From: Comamonas thiooxydans
GTDB lineage: Bacteria > Pseudomonadota > Gammaproteobacteria > Burkholderiales > Burkholderiaceae_C
Length of the DNA: 64,000 bases
Direction: 5' to 3'
Assembly (NCBI RefSeq): GCF_002157685.2
Contig: NZ_AP026738.1
Span: forward strand, 3,286,001-3,350,000
Below, one piece after another: positions 23,791 to 31,472 of the stretch. The notes under the pieces are model-generated. The model ran no database searches and had not been told where the DNA came from. It was given only the letters and a program-made list of their open reading frames with translations. Position 1 is the stretch's first letter; each line of letters opens with the position of its first letter. The position numbers and the translations under genes were made by a program.

Positions 23791-25833
23791 TTAATAAAGG
23801 CTGATGGGGCTGAAAAGCTCTTCGTCCGCCAGTTGGCGCGACGGGCTGGGCCGCGCTGGCGCGCGTGGCGGGGCTGGTTCATCGCCCTGCGGCTGTGGCT
23901 GGGCGGCCTGGGCCGGGGCGGTGTTAAAGAGGTCTTGCGGGGGCTGCACGGTTTGCTCCAGCTGCAGCCAGCGGGCCTCGGGCCATTTATGGATGCCAAG
24001 GCACATGGCGGCGTGCAGTGCGTAGTTGCGGCAGTCCAGCACCTCATTGCGCGGCCTGCGCTTGACCCAGCGGTACACGTCTTTGCCGTTGACCTTGACC
24101 AGCACGCGCTGCTCTGCGGTGAGCTGTTCGTACCACTCGCGCGGGAGCTTCTGGCTGGTGTGCACGTAGCCAGGGCCGGGCTTGTCGATGGCCAACTGGC
24201 CCAGCAGCAGGTCTTTGGCGCTGTCCACGCCCACCAGCCAGAGCTTGATGCCGTGCGATATCTTGCGGCCGCGGTAGTTGACCTCTTGCAGGCTGCTGGG
24301 GCCGACGATGTTGCGGTTGTCGTTGTTGTCGCCCTTGATGGCGCGCAGGCCGGCAAGCTGCCCTTGCGCGCTGCGCACCCAGTTGTAGACGGCCTGGGTC
24401 TGGTCGGACGAGTCGATGCTGATGGCACTGAGCCCCAGGCTGCCGCCGTGCCAGGCCTGCACGTAGCGCTGCTGCAGGTATTGGGTGACGGGCTCCCAGT
24501 CGGCCTCGCTGGCGGGGTTGCCCTGGATGACCTGGTGGGCAATGGCCCAGCTTTCCAGCCCGCGGCCCCAGGCCCAGATGGCGATCTCCCATCGGTCGCG
24601 CTGCACGTCGACCCCGGCGGTGAGCAACAGCGCGCCGGCGGGCACGCGGCCCAGGGGGTAGTCTTCGGCCCGGGCCTGCAGGGCGTGTTCGTCGCTGCTG
24701 TCGCCCTTGAGCTCCCAGGTCTCGCCCAGGGTTTCGTTGGTGAAGCCGGTCATGGGCGCCACGTCGCCCGCCTGCAGGGCGCGGTGCGCCTTTTCAAACT
24801 CATCGACGATGCTGACCCAGGTGCGCTGGGGGCTGTAGGCGGCCCAGACATGCACGCCCAGGGTGCGCGGCGGGCGGCAGGGCTGGCCCGCAGCATCGCG
24901 CCAGATGCGGTCTGCGCCGTAGCGGCGGCCGGTCTTTTTGCAGACCCAGGTGCCGGTAAGCGGCCAGCCGCCGGGCAGGTAGTCGGCCTGGGTGATGCTC
25001 TCCAGGCAGTGGGGGCAGACGTGGTGCACGCTGGCGGGCTGGCCTTTGACCCATTTGAAGCCGTAGGGCAGCTCTTTGCTGCCCCAGACGAGCGGGTGCT
25101 CCGCGCTGCAGCGCGGGCATTCGATGTGGTATTGGACGTAGGCGTCGGATTCTTCGCAGGGGCGCTCTACATGGCACATGCCTTTGACGCGGGGCGTGCT
25201 GCCGCCGACGAACTTGGGGTATGGCGCGCCTTCCAGCCGGCCCTTGGCCAGGCTGCCGGGGTCGCCGGATTTCTCGATGCTCTGGTCGAAGGCGCTCCAT
25301 TCGTCGAGGATGGAGACGGCCACGGTGATGCGGCGGTAGGCTCGCGCAGCCTTGCCGCCCAGCAGGTGCAACACGCTGTCGCGGAAGGGCTTGTATTTGA
25401 TGGTGTCCTCCACCCCCTTGCCCTGGCGGCGCGCGGCCTGGACGGCGGCCACGCCGTCGAGCACGGGCTCGATCTCGCTCTTGACGTAGCTGTCGCGGTC
25501 GTCGTCGGTGGGCTGCCACAGCGCCTGCTTGCGGCGGCGGTGGGCGATGTTGTAGGCGACGAAGGCGGTGATCATCTTGGTATAGCCCACGCGCTTGCTC
25601 TTTTTGACGGCCAGCTCTTCGATGCGGTCGTCGCTCATGAAGTCGAGAATGCCGAGCTGAAAGGGCCAGCCGACCCAGCCGCCCTTCTGGTGGCTGGATT
25701 CGCCCGCCAGCAGAAAGTGCTCTGCCGCCCATTCGCTGAGGGTTTGCGGCGCATCGGTCCGCAGGCTGGACAACCCCAGCGCGGCTGCGGCCTGGATGGC
25801 GGCCATGGCTTCGGGGCTGAAGGGTGCGCTCAT
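23791..25833 (-). CDS. Phage terminase large subunit, lambda gpA family
   Basis: A 680-residue GpA-type packaging motor and nuclease. Early motifs include LSEWAAEHFLLAGESS and GGWVGWPFQLGILDFMSDD. The modified Walker A lies at KKSKRVGYTK and the Walker B at ITVAVSILDEW. A zinc-binding region CPRC...CPHC follows near residues 240-290. The nuclease segment begins at LLLTAGVDVQRDRWEIAIW. The C-terminal tail is Pro/Ala-rich. It cuts concatemeric DNA and pumps it into proheads with the small subunit, whose stop overlaps its start by ATGA. Confidence 0.96.
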   Translation of the reverse strand: MSAPFSPEAMAAIQAAAALGLSSLRTDAPQTLSEWAAEHFLLAGESSHQKGGWVGWPFQLGILDFMSDDRIEELAVKKSKRVGYTKMITAFVAYNIAHRRRKQALWQPTDDDRDSYVKSEIEPVLDGVAAVQAARRQGKGVEDTIKYKPFRDSVLHLLGGKAARAYRRITVAVSILDEWSAFDQSIEKSGDPGSLAKGRLEGAPYPKFVGGSTPRVKGMCHVERPCEESDAYVQYHIECPRCSAEHPLVWGSKELPYGFKWVKGQPASVHHVCPHCLESITQADYLPGGWPLTGTWVCKKTGRRYGADRIWRDAAGQPCRPPRTLGVHVWAAYSPQRTWVSIVDEFEKAHRALQAGDVAPMTGFTNETLGETWELKGDSSDEHALQARAEDYPLGRVPAGALLLTAGVDVQRDRWEIAIWAWGRGLESWAIAHQVIQGNPASEADWEPVTQYLQQRYVQAWHGGSLGLSAISIDSSDQTQAVYNWVRSAQGQLAGLRAIKGDNNDNRNIVGPSSLQEVNYRGRKISHGIKLWLVGVDSAKDLLLGQLAIDKPGPGYVHTSQKLPREWYEQLTAEQRVLVKVNGKDVYRWVKRRPRNEVLDCRNYALHAAMCLGIHKWPEARWLQLEQTVQPPQDLFNTAPAQAAQPQPQGDEPAPPRAPARPSPSRQLADEELFSPISLY

Positions 25834-26396
25834 GCGGCTTCGCCCTCCTCTTCGCTGCCTGCCCTGATATCAAATGCGGCGGCCTCGTCTGCGTCGAGCT
25901 GCGCCATGGCCTCAGCCTCTTTGTTGACCAACTGGGAGGTGGAGCGGATCCACTCGTTGCGCGCGTCGGCCATGATGCGCAGCACGATCAGCAGCACCTC
26001 TTGCGGCAGGCCCGGGCAGGCCTTGCGCACCTGGCCTTCGAACTGGTCCATGCGATCGACGATGGCGGAGCTGGCCAGACCGAGCACGTCGGCCAGGATG
26101 CCGATGGGCGCGTACTCGCCACGGGCGACGGCGTTCTTCAGCTCCTGCGCCTCGCGCTGGGCCTTGGCCAGGCCGGCGCGTTCTTGCACCAGGTCGAGGC
26201 CTAGGGTCTCGCCGATCCGGCCCGCAGCCTGGTCGCGCAGGTGCTCGCAGTAGCCCAGCAGCCAGGCGTGGACGTTTTCACCACGGGTCAACACGCCCTC
26301 GCTCACGCGCTTGCTGATGCTGGCTTCGCTGACACCCACCATCTGCGCAAACTCTGCTTGCGAAACGATAGCATCCAAATAAGGCAGAACCTTCAC
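25830..26396 (-). CDS. Phage terminase small subunit, Nu1-like
   Basis: A 188-residue protein starting at ATG 26396. The N-terminus holds a winged-helix-like DNA-binding motif (VSQAEFAQMVGVSEASISKR), followed by helical regions (LGLDLVQERAGLAKAQREAQ). This matches the Nu1/small-terminase family, which recognises the cos or pac site and recruits the large subunit. It overlaps the large-subunit start. The 115 bases upstream (26397-26511) are non-coding and are a reasonable place for the packaging site by analogy with lambda. Confidence 0.9.
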   Translation of the reverse strand: MKVLPYLDAIVSQAEFAQMVGVSEASISKRVSEGVLTRGENVHAWLLGYCEHLRDQAAGRIGETLGLDLVQERAGLAKAQREAQELKNAVARGEYAPIGILADVLGLASSAIVDRMDQFEGQVRKACPGLPQEVLLIVLRIMADARNEWIRSTSQLVNKEAEAMAQLDADEAAAFDIRAGSEEEGEAA

Positions 26397-26511
26397 TTAA
26401 CCCCCTTAGGAAACCCACGAAACAGTCCGACAACGCGGCTCGAATTACCCGCTTCAGAGGCTCGGCGGAAGGACCCGCGACCCTCACCCTGCCTATTTTT
26501 TGTGCAATGCA

Positions 26512-27060
26512 TCAAACCTTCACCTCCAGCCCCAGGGCCATGCGTGCGGACTTGCCGGCGTAGTACGAGATGCTGGTGTCGCCACCCTCCATGCGGGCCA
26601 CGATGCGGCGTGCCCAGTCCTTGCCGTCGTTGCGCTCCTTCAGGTTGACCTTCACAGGCGGCGCAGCCACGGGCGCGGGCAAGGCAGGCAGGCCCTGCTG
26701 CTCGGCATAGGTCTGGCGCGGCATGACGGCATCGCACATCTGCTCGAACTGCGGCAGGTTGGGCGGGAAATCGGGGTGCTCTGCAGCCAGGCGGGCGGCT
26801 GCGGCCTCCACCACATCGGCAGGAAAGCGACCCAGGCGCGCCTGCCAGACGTTCATGGCCGCACGGATGCCCTTGTCGTGGCCCTGGCCGTCCTTCAGCC
26901 CGGTGGCGAACTTGCTGAGGAACAGGCTGCCGTAGCTGCCCTGCAGCAGCACGAAGAGCTTTCGCACCGCCGGTCCGGCCCGCAGCCCGTCTGCCGGATC
27001 CGCGGCGCGTGCCTGTGCTTGCTGGATCGCCTCAGCCGTCAACGTCGCCACGTCATGCAT
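26512..27060 (-). CDS. Replication protein P-like (helicase loader), 182 aa
   Basis: Start set at ATG 27060 (MHDVATLTAEAIQQAQARAA), which overlaps the O-like gene stop by eight bases; longer frames are antisense artefacts. The core KLFVLLQGSYGSLFLSKFAT and then AMNVWQARLGRFPADVVEAA, NLPQFEQMCDAVMP match the lambda P family pattern, in which an all-helical protein loads DnaB. Being directly after an O-like initiator gene supports this. It would bring host helicase to the phage origin. Confidence 0.78.
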   Translation of the reverse strand: MHDVATLTAEAIQQAQARAADPADGLRAGPAVRKLFVLLQGSYGSLFLSKFATGLKDGQGHDKGIRAAMNVWQARLGRFPADVVEAAAARLAAEHPDFPPNLPQFEQMCDAVMPRQTYAEQQGLPALPAPVAAPPVKVNLKERNDGKDWARRIVARMEGGDTSISYYAGKSARMALGLEVKV

Positions 27061-27841
27061 CCCACACTCCGTCGAAGATCGTTGCTGCCGCAGCCGCGTG
27101 CTTGTTCGCGTTGAACGCCGGCGCACGGCCAGGTGATGGCGCTGCAGCCGGCCTGAGCCACGCAGCCTGCAGCCCTTGCGAGCCGCGTATGCACCACAGC
27201 TGCAGAAAGGCCTCCAGCGTCATGCCGGCCTTTGCCGCCTCGGCCTTGGCGCCCTTCAGCACGGTCTCCGTCACCGGTGCCCGTTTGACCTTGCGCAGCT
27301 GCAGCCAGTCGGCCCAGGTCTGGTCGGTCACGTCCTCCGGTTGGGCAACAGGTCCTGCGCGCTCAAGCGCAGGTGTGCTGGTTCTTTGATGGTTCCTATG
27401 ACGGTTCAATGATGATTTAGGTGCGCCTGGTTCACCCCTGGGGTGCGCCTGGTGCGGGGGTGCAGGTGCGCCTGGTTCACCACCTGGTGCGCCTGGTGCG
27501 GGGGGTGCGCTATCTGCGGGGGGTGCGCCATCTGCACCACCTGCCTTGCGTCGACTGCGACCGGCAGGTGCTTTGGTCGGGTCAAAACTGCCCGGCGTGA
27601 TGGTGTAGCTGGTGCTGGCATTCAGGCGATATTCCCGAAAGACCAAGCCGACCTTCTGCAGCCACGACAGCGCCTCTTGCACGGCCCGTTCCGACAGGCA
27701 GGTACGCCGGGCAATGGTGCCGACACCGGGCCAGCACACGCCGTCGTCATTCGACTGATCCGCCAGCGATATCAGAACCGCCTTCTGCGCTGCCGACATG
27801 CCCTGCAGCGGCCAGCAGGCCGACATGATGATGGTGCTCAT
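27053..27841 (-). CDS. Phage replication initiator (O-like winged-helix protein), 262 aa
   Basis: Begins MSTIIMSACWPLQGMSAAQK and contains VCWPGVGTIARRTCLSERAV then QEALSWLQKVGLVF, the helix-turn-helix typical of lambda O and related initiators. The central part is Gly/Pro/Ala-rich and is encoded by iterated DNA repeats (27420-27535). The C-terminal part is helical (TWADWLQLRKVKRAPVTETV, GMTLEAFLQLWC). It should bind the internal iterons and recruit the P-like protein. It is the usual length for O-type initiators. Confidence 0.85.
   Translation of the reverse strand: MSTIIMSACWPLQGMSAAQKAVLISLADQSNDDGVCWPGVGTIARRTCLSERAVQEALSWLQKVGLVFREYRLNASTSYTITPGSFDPTKAPAGRSRRKAGGADGAPPADSAPPAPGAPGGEPGAPAPPHQAHPRGEPGAPKSSLNRHRNHQRTSTPALERAGPVAQPEDVTDQTWADWLQLRKVKRAPVTETVLKGAKAEAAKAGMTLEAFLQLWCIRGSQGLQAAWLRPAAAPSPGRAPAFNANKHAAAAATIFDGVWDA
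27420..27535. repeat. Iterons: putative phage replication origin inside O-like gene
   Basis: GGTGCGCCTGGT is repeated at 27420, 27442, 27465 and 27486, spaced 22, 23 and 21 bp (about two helical turns). Copies one and three extend to GGTGCGCCTGGTTCACC. Two further GGTGCGC(T/C)ATCTGC copies follow. As in lambda, an origin made of iterons lies within the initiator gene. Confidence 0.7.
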
Positions 27842-27854
27842 ACTTCTCTCCCGA

Positions 27855-28196
27855 TCAGGCCAAGGCCGTTTGGCGCGCCTTGCAGCGCACAGGCATCACG
27901 TCACGCTGGCGCGGCGACAGGCTGCAGCGGCGTGCGGCGCCCTCCTCCAGCCGTCCGGCGGCCAGCAGGGCATTGACCGTGCTGGCCACGCTGCACAGCT
28001 CCAGCCACTCGCCCGTCTGGGCGTTGTGGTAATCGCGCAGCTCGCGCCGGCTCATGTCCCGCACGCCTTGCTGGTGGGCATGGCGCAGCGACTCGTACAG
28101 GCGCTCGTGCAAACGGCGGCGCGTTTCGTTGCCCAGAGCGGCAAACGCCTCGGCGCTGGTATCGCGTCCGGTCACCACGGATTGGGGTTGCTGCAT
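27855..28196 (-). CDS. Phage early-region protein, unknown, 113 aa
   Basis: Start chosen at ATG 28196 (MQQPQSVVTGRDTSAEAFAA), which has a strong AGGAGG at seven bases; an upstream ATG at 28271 overlapping the previous stop lacks a good site. The protein is helical and Arg/Ala-rich (LGNETRRRLHERLYESLRHA, MSRRELRDYHNAQTGEWLEL) and ends with LSPRQRDVMPVRCKARQTA. The pattern hints at a DNA- or nucleoprotein-binding function next to the initiator gene. Family not recognised. Confidence 0.7.
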   Translation of the reverse strand: MQQPQSVVTGRDTSAEAFAALGNETRRRLHERLYESLRHAHQQGVRDMSRRELRDYHNAQTGEWLELCSVASTVNALLAAGRLEEGAARRCSLSPRQRDVMPVRCKARQTALA

Positions 28197-28267
28197 GGTC
28201 AAACCTCCTGATATCTGCACAGGCGGCTGCGCGCCTGCGCTCAAAGTCGTTGCTGGGTTCATGGAAG

Positions 28268-29101
28268 TCATACGCCTGCGGCCTCGCGCAAGCGGTAGCG
28301 GATACGGCGCTCCAGGTAGGCCGTGGCGTCGGCACGCTTGGCCACCTTGTCCATGTCAAAGCGCGGCAGGTAGCCACGCTTTGGCTTCACAAAAAGCAAG
28401 ACAGGGCGAACGAGCGCGCCGCCCGTGCCGCTGACGGCCCAGATGCCGCGAGCCAAATGAGCAGTGCGCCCGTCCGGCTCACCCTTGCGGTTGGTGCGCG
28501 GCGAATCGCGCTCACCGCCATAGGCAATGAAATAGCGGCGGCCCGCCTGCCTCTTGGTGCCGCGGTGCACGCGCATATAGCCCTTGGCGCTCATATTGGC
28601 CTTGTAGCCCTGCTCGCCAAACGCCTGGAAGTAGCTGATCAGTTGCACCAGAAACGGCCCGCGCAGATTGCCCTTGCCGTCATCGCTGCCGGGGTAAGGG
28701 CCGCCTCTGGCCTCATCGGGTATCGCCGTCTGATATCCGGCAGGCAGGATGCCCGCACGCTTCAGTGCCACCTCGCTGCGCTTGTCGCGCCGGCGGCCGC
28801 CCCAGGCCTGGGCATCCAGAATCTTTTGCGGATCGATCCCCTTGCCGCCCATATAGGTCGGCTCGATCGTCACGCTCAGCCTGGCGGCCGTGGCCATGCG
28901 CACAAACGGGCTGCGCAGGATGTAATCCGTAGGCCGGTCGAACACCGCGCGCATCTCGTCCTGCATCGCACGGCGGATCTCGAAGCCCGTATCGTTCAAA
29001 GCTTTGGCATAGGCCTTGGCGGCCTGTGCGCCCGTCAGGCCGTGGATCTGCCGCAGCAGCTCCGCCTGGTTCAGCACCCGCGCACTCAGCTGGATATGCA
29101 T
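28268..29101 (-). CDS. Phage protein resembling minor tail protein Z, 277 aa
   Basis: A 277-residue basic protein. The opening region (QAAKAYAKALNDTGFEIRRA, then MQDEMRAVFDRPTDYILRSP) resembles the start of gpZ-like or related tail-completion proteins, which have LNxTGxxVRxxM-type helices and a DRPT segment. Finding a virion-type protein in the early region between a CII-like regulator and the replication genes is odd. It may instead be a relative adapted to another role. The gene is tightly spaced with its neighbours and has normal phage composition. Confidence 0.65.
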   Translation of the reverse strand: MHIQLSARVLNQAELLRQIHGLTGAQAAKAYAKALNDTGFEIRRAMQDEMRAVFDRPTDYILRSPFVRMATAARLSVTIEPTYMGGKGIDPQKILDAQAWGGRRRDKRSEVALKRAGILPAGYQTAIPDEARGGPYPGSDDGKGNLRGPFLVQLISYFQAFGEQGYKANMSAKGYMRVHRGTKRQAGRRYFIAYGGERDSPRTNRKGEPDGRTAHLARGIWAVSGTGGALVRPVLLFVKPKRGYLPRFDMDKVAKRADATAYLERRIRYRLREAAGV

Positions 29102-29102
29102 A

Positions 29103-29636
29103 TCAGCCCTCCTCCACCGGCGCAGGCACGCGCGCTGCCGCCGTGGCCAGCAGCTGATTCAAGGCAGATATCAGCTCGTTGTAGCGGTACTGCAGCCGCT
29201 TGATCTCGTTGCGGCTCACCATGGCCTTGCCGCCCCGAAAGGCGTCTGCCGCTGCGGACGTGAACTCGCCCACCTCCTGCTGCAGGGCCACAAACGCCTC
29301 CACTGGATCGCCCGCGGCCTGGTCGGGCAGCGCGGGCACGCAGGTGTAGCCCAGGGCCGCAGCCATGACATGCAGAATTGCCGGGTTGCCCGACATCACC
29401 TGCAGCGCCACAGACTCGCGCAGCGTCAGGTGGTGCGTCGTGTTGTTCGGGTTCAGCTTGTTCTGCAGCGTATTGGCGCTCACACCCATGCGCTCGGCCA
29501 GCACGCGCACGCCGCCCGGGTGGTTATGTGCGATCAGGTATGCCGCATCCGTCACATCGGCCGGCATCCGCATGTCGTTTTGACGGCCTGCTTCGCCATT
29601 GTTTGCGTGGGGAGGGAAAGAGACACTGCTTCTCAT
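29103..29636 (-). CDS. Phage regulatory protein, CII family (Phage_CP76-like), 177 aa
   Basis: The core DAAYLIAHNHPGGVRVLAER, then MGVSANTLQNKLNPNNTTHH and LTLRESVALQVMSGNPAILH, is typical of the phage regulatory CII family and contains a helix-turn-helix. The C-terminal part is a helical oligomerisation region. ATG 29636 is preceded by GAGGTG, but an internal ATG at 29573 (MRMPADVTDAAY) fits family length better. The ATG at 29636 shares CATG with the start of a divergent plus-strand gene. It may activate lysogeny promoters. Confidence 0.82.
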   Translation of the reverse strand: MRSSVSFPPHANNGEAGRQNDMRMPADVTDAAYLIAHNHPGGVRVLAERMGVSANTLQNKLNPNNTTHHLTLRESVALQVMSGNPAILHVMAAALGYTCVPALPDQAAGDPVEAFVALQQEVGEFTSAAADAFRGGKAMVSRNEIKRLQYRYNELISALNQLLATAAARVPAPVEEG

Positions 29637-29910
29637 GACCACACCTCACTTCTCAGGCGCATCGCTGACGGCCGCCGCGCAGACAGCCAAGCAAACCCCC
29701 ATCGCCCCCACACCCGAATGGGCCCACGCCATGGAGCTGCTGCTGCAGCAAATCGTCTTCGTCCTCGACGTCGAAGGCCGCGACAGCTTCACCACCCGCA
29801 AAGTCGCCCGCTGGAACAACCAGTGCATCCACGAAATGCTGCGCACCGGCAGCGTGCCCCTGCCCGTCATCGAAGAGCTGCAGCGCGTGGCTGTGCGGGT
29901 GCTGACGTGA
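29635..29910 (+). CDS. Small phage protein, 91 aa
   Basis: Starts at ATG 29635 (MTTPHFSGASLTAAAQTAKQ) and uses C/G-ending codons throughout, which indicates real coding. The latter half is helical (EWAHAMELLLQQIVFVLDVE, RKVARWNNQCIHEMLRTGS). It is divergent from the CII-like gene with overlapping start codons, so a promoter would have to lie inside that gene's 5' end. Function unknown. Confidence 0.55.
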   Translation: MTTPHFSGASLTAAAQTAKQTPIAPTPEWAHAMELLLQQIVFVLDVEGRDSFTTRKVARWNNQCIHEMLRTGSVPLPVIEELQRVAVRVLT

Positions 29911-29976
29911 GCGTTCAGGCTCGAAATAGAGCCCACAACCTCTTTGCGTACGATCGAACTCTCAACATCGTTACCC

Positions 29977-30219
29977 ATGCAAACCATGAGCAATAAACCT
30001 TTGAATGAAGACATTCACTACCTCAACGGCCAGATTGATGCGTTGACGGCACTGGTGCTTGCAATTGCAAACTGCACTGTGGACAAGGACGACTTCCGCA
30101 CGGAAGGTCTTGAGAGGCTGCAATCTGTTGAGACGGCATTGCTTCATCAGGCGGTTCCTGAAAGCCGACTGATCGCGATAGACCACATGAAGCAATGGCT
30201 GGAGAGCGTGACAAGCTGA
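29977..30219 (+). CDS. Small phage protein, about 80 aa
   Basis: ATG 29977 or ATG 29986 (MSNKPLNEDIHYLNGQIDAL) opens a frame of 77-80 residues that is helical and acidic (TALVLAIANCTVDKDDFRTE, MKQWLESVTS). It has no strong ribosome site. It lies on the plus strand in a stretch where three small plus-strand genes interrupt the minus-strand early genes. No family recognised. Confidence 0.55.
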   Translation: MQTMSNKPLNEDIHYLNGQIDALTALVLAIANCTVDKDDFRTEGLERLQSVETALLHQAVPESRLIAIDHMKQWLESVTS

Positions 30220-30363
30220 GGCGGTAACGCAAAGAAGCAGCCGCGCGCTCCTGCAATGGATCAAGCCAAGCCATAAGAACCTCCTGGCACAAAGGTGCCC
30301 GCCCCACACTTGGTTACGATGGCGGCGACCAAACCTTTACCAACCGCACCAAGGAAGACGGAC

Positions 30364-30570
30364 ATGACCAAGGAAAAAATGATGAGCGGCGCCGAGTTCA
30401 AGGCCCACTTCAAAGATCTGGTGGATTCGCTCAAGGACGACGACCTGGTGTACTTCGGATCGGCCGACCTGAGCATGTATCGCGTCAAAGAGCGCGGCCC
30501 ACTCCAAGGACCGCGCATGGTGCAGATCGAGTTCAACGAGCTATACAAAGTCACGACAGCTCCCGACTGA
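30364..30570 (+). CDS. Small phage protein, 68 aa
   Basis: Start at ATG 30364 (MTKEKMMSGAEFKAHFKDLV) behind AAGGAAGACGGAC. The remainder (LVYFGSADLSMYRVKERGPL, MVQIEFNELYKVTTAPD) predicts a small alpha/beta fold. The last 20 bases overlap the end of the convergent 127-aa gene. Longer starts lack a ribosome site. Function unknown. Confidence 0.6.
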   Translation: MTKEKMMSGAEFKAHFKDLVDSLKDDDLVYFGSADLSMYRVKERGPLQGPRMVQIEFNELYKVTTAPD

Positions 30571-30934
30571 GCCGATCTCGCAACTCGTTCACCAGCTTTT
30601 CAACTTCAGCTGCGACCCGCAGGTCTTGCATTGGGGCGTACGACGCATCGGGCGCTCCTTTGCAGGTGCTGGTGATTCGCACCAGTCCGCCCGGCAGCAA
30701 ATCCAGGGCCACTTGCGCGATTGGCAGGGCCTTGCCGGGCGACTGGACACCCCACCTGCCCAGATAAGACGCAGCGGTCTCCACCAAACCATGAGCGCCT
30801 TCCACCGGCAGACGTATGCGCAGCACCTCAGCGTCGCGCGCAAACGAGAAGCAGATCCAGCCGTCGCTTACCGGCGTCGTGCCGCGCCACTGCACAGCTT
30901 GATAGCGATCAAGATGAGACGCGGGCTTAGTCAC
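30551..30934 (-). CDS. Phage early protein, unknown, 127 aa
   Basis: GTG 30934 opens the frame and overlaps the stop of the preceding small membrane-protein gene, which suggests coupling. The product (MTKPASHLDRYQAVQWRGTT at the start) has beta-type strands and a helical C-terminus (LRVAAEVEKLVNELRDRLSR). It is the third gene leftward of the Cro-like gene. Family not recognised. Confidence 0.6.
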   Translation of the reverse strand: MTKPASHLDRYQAVQWRGTTPVSDGWICFSFARDAEVLRIRLPVEGAHGLVETAASYLGRWGVQSPGKALPIAQVALDLLPGGLVRITSTCKGAPDASYAPMQDLRVAAEVEKLVNELRDRLSRELS

Positions 30935-31118
30935 GAGATTCCAGCCTCACAACTTCAGGCACTTGCCGTGGTTGCGCCTGCTTCACACAGATCTCCGGCG
31001 GCGCGAAGTGATCCGGCCAGAAGCGATGCAGCGCACCAGACTTCACCAGCACAGTCGACATGAACATGCTCAACGAGAACATGACCCAGAAAAGACGTTC
31101 ACCAGAGTTCACAGACAC
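30927..31118 (-). CDS. Small single-TM phage protein, 63 aa
   Basis: GTG 31118 (after GAAGGTAG) or an internal ATG at 31082 begins this frame. One membrane segment lies near residues 9-26 (LFWVMFSLSMFMSTVLV). Its stop overlaps the start of the 127-aa gene (GTGACTAA), which supports it being a real member of the early operon. Small hydrophobic early proteins often alter host division or exclusion; no specific role can be given. Confidence 0.45.
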   Translation of the reverse strand: MSVNSGERLFWVMFSLSMFMSTVLVKSGALHRFWPDHFAPPEICVKQAQPRQVPEVVRLESRD

Positions 31119-31168
31119 CTACCTTCGTTTGTTGAGCGGCAGGCTTGCGACCGCCTCGTGTTGTGGAT

Positions 31169-31405
31169 TCAGTCATGCGCAGACTCCGGCACTGAAATCA
31201 GGCTGCTTCCAGTCAGAAGGTCTTGAGCACGGAAGTAGTCAAGCAGCGGCTGAATAGTGTTCACGCGCGGATCCTTGCGCCCGCCATAGAAGAACTTGCG
31301 GATGAAGCTGACCTTCACGCCCGTCTCAATAGCAAGTTGGTCAAACCCACTCGTACCGACTTCGGTCAGCTTCTGATGGAGATATTCAGTGATTGGCACG
31401 TTCAT
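31169..31405 (-). CDS. Cro-like repressor, 78 aa
   Basis: ATG 31405 (MNVPITEYLHQKLTEVGTSG) opens the first leftward early gene. The sequence FDQLAIETGVKVSFIRKFFY contains a helix-turn-helix and is followed by GGRKDPRVNTIQPLLDYFRA, typical of Cro/Cox-size regulators. It is divergent from the CI-like gene with the operators between and just inside it. It should bind the same operators and favour lytic growth. Confidence 0.75.
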   Translation of the reverse strand: MNVPITEYLHQKLTEVGTSGFDQLAIETGVKVSFIRKFFYGGRKDPRVNTIQPLLDYFRAQDLLTGSSLISVPESAHD

Positions 31406-31456
31406 CAATAAACCCATAAACCGATTTCGGTACAAGTATGACATACCGATATCGGT
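31355..31456. promoter_or_regulatory. OR-like operators (three ACCGA-NN-TCGGT sites)
   Basis: ACCGACTTCGGT at 31355-31366 lies inside the Cro-like gene. ACCGATTTCGGT at 31420-31431 and ACCGATATCGGT at 31445-31456 lie between the Cro-like and CI-like genes, 25 bp apart. The third is part of a perfect 14-bp palindrome. These are the likely repressor binding sites controlling both divergent promoters. Confidence 0.8.
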
Positions 31457-31472
31457 ACAACAAGATCGAACA

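Noticed and set aside
23755..26253. Plus-strand open frame of 832 codons opposite the terminase genes
   Set aside because: Antisense shadow of the clearly identified terminase subunits.
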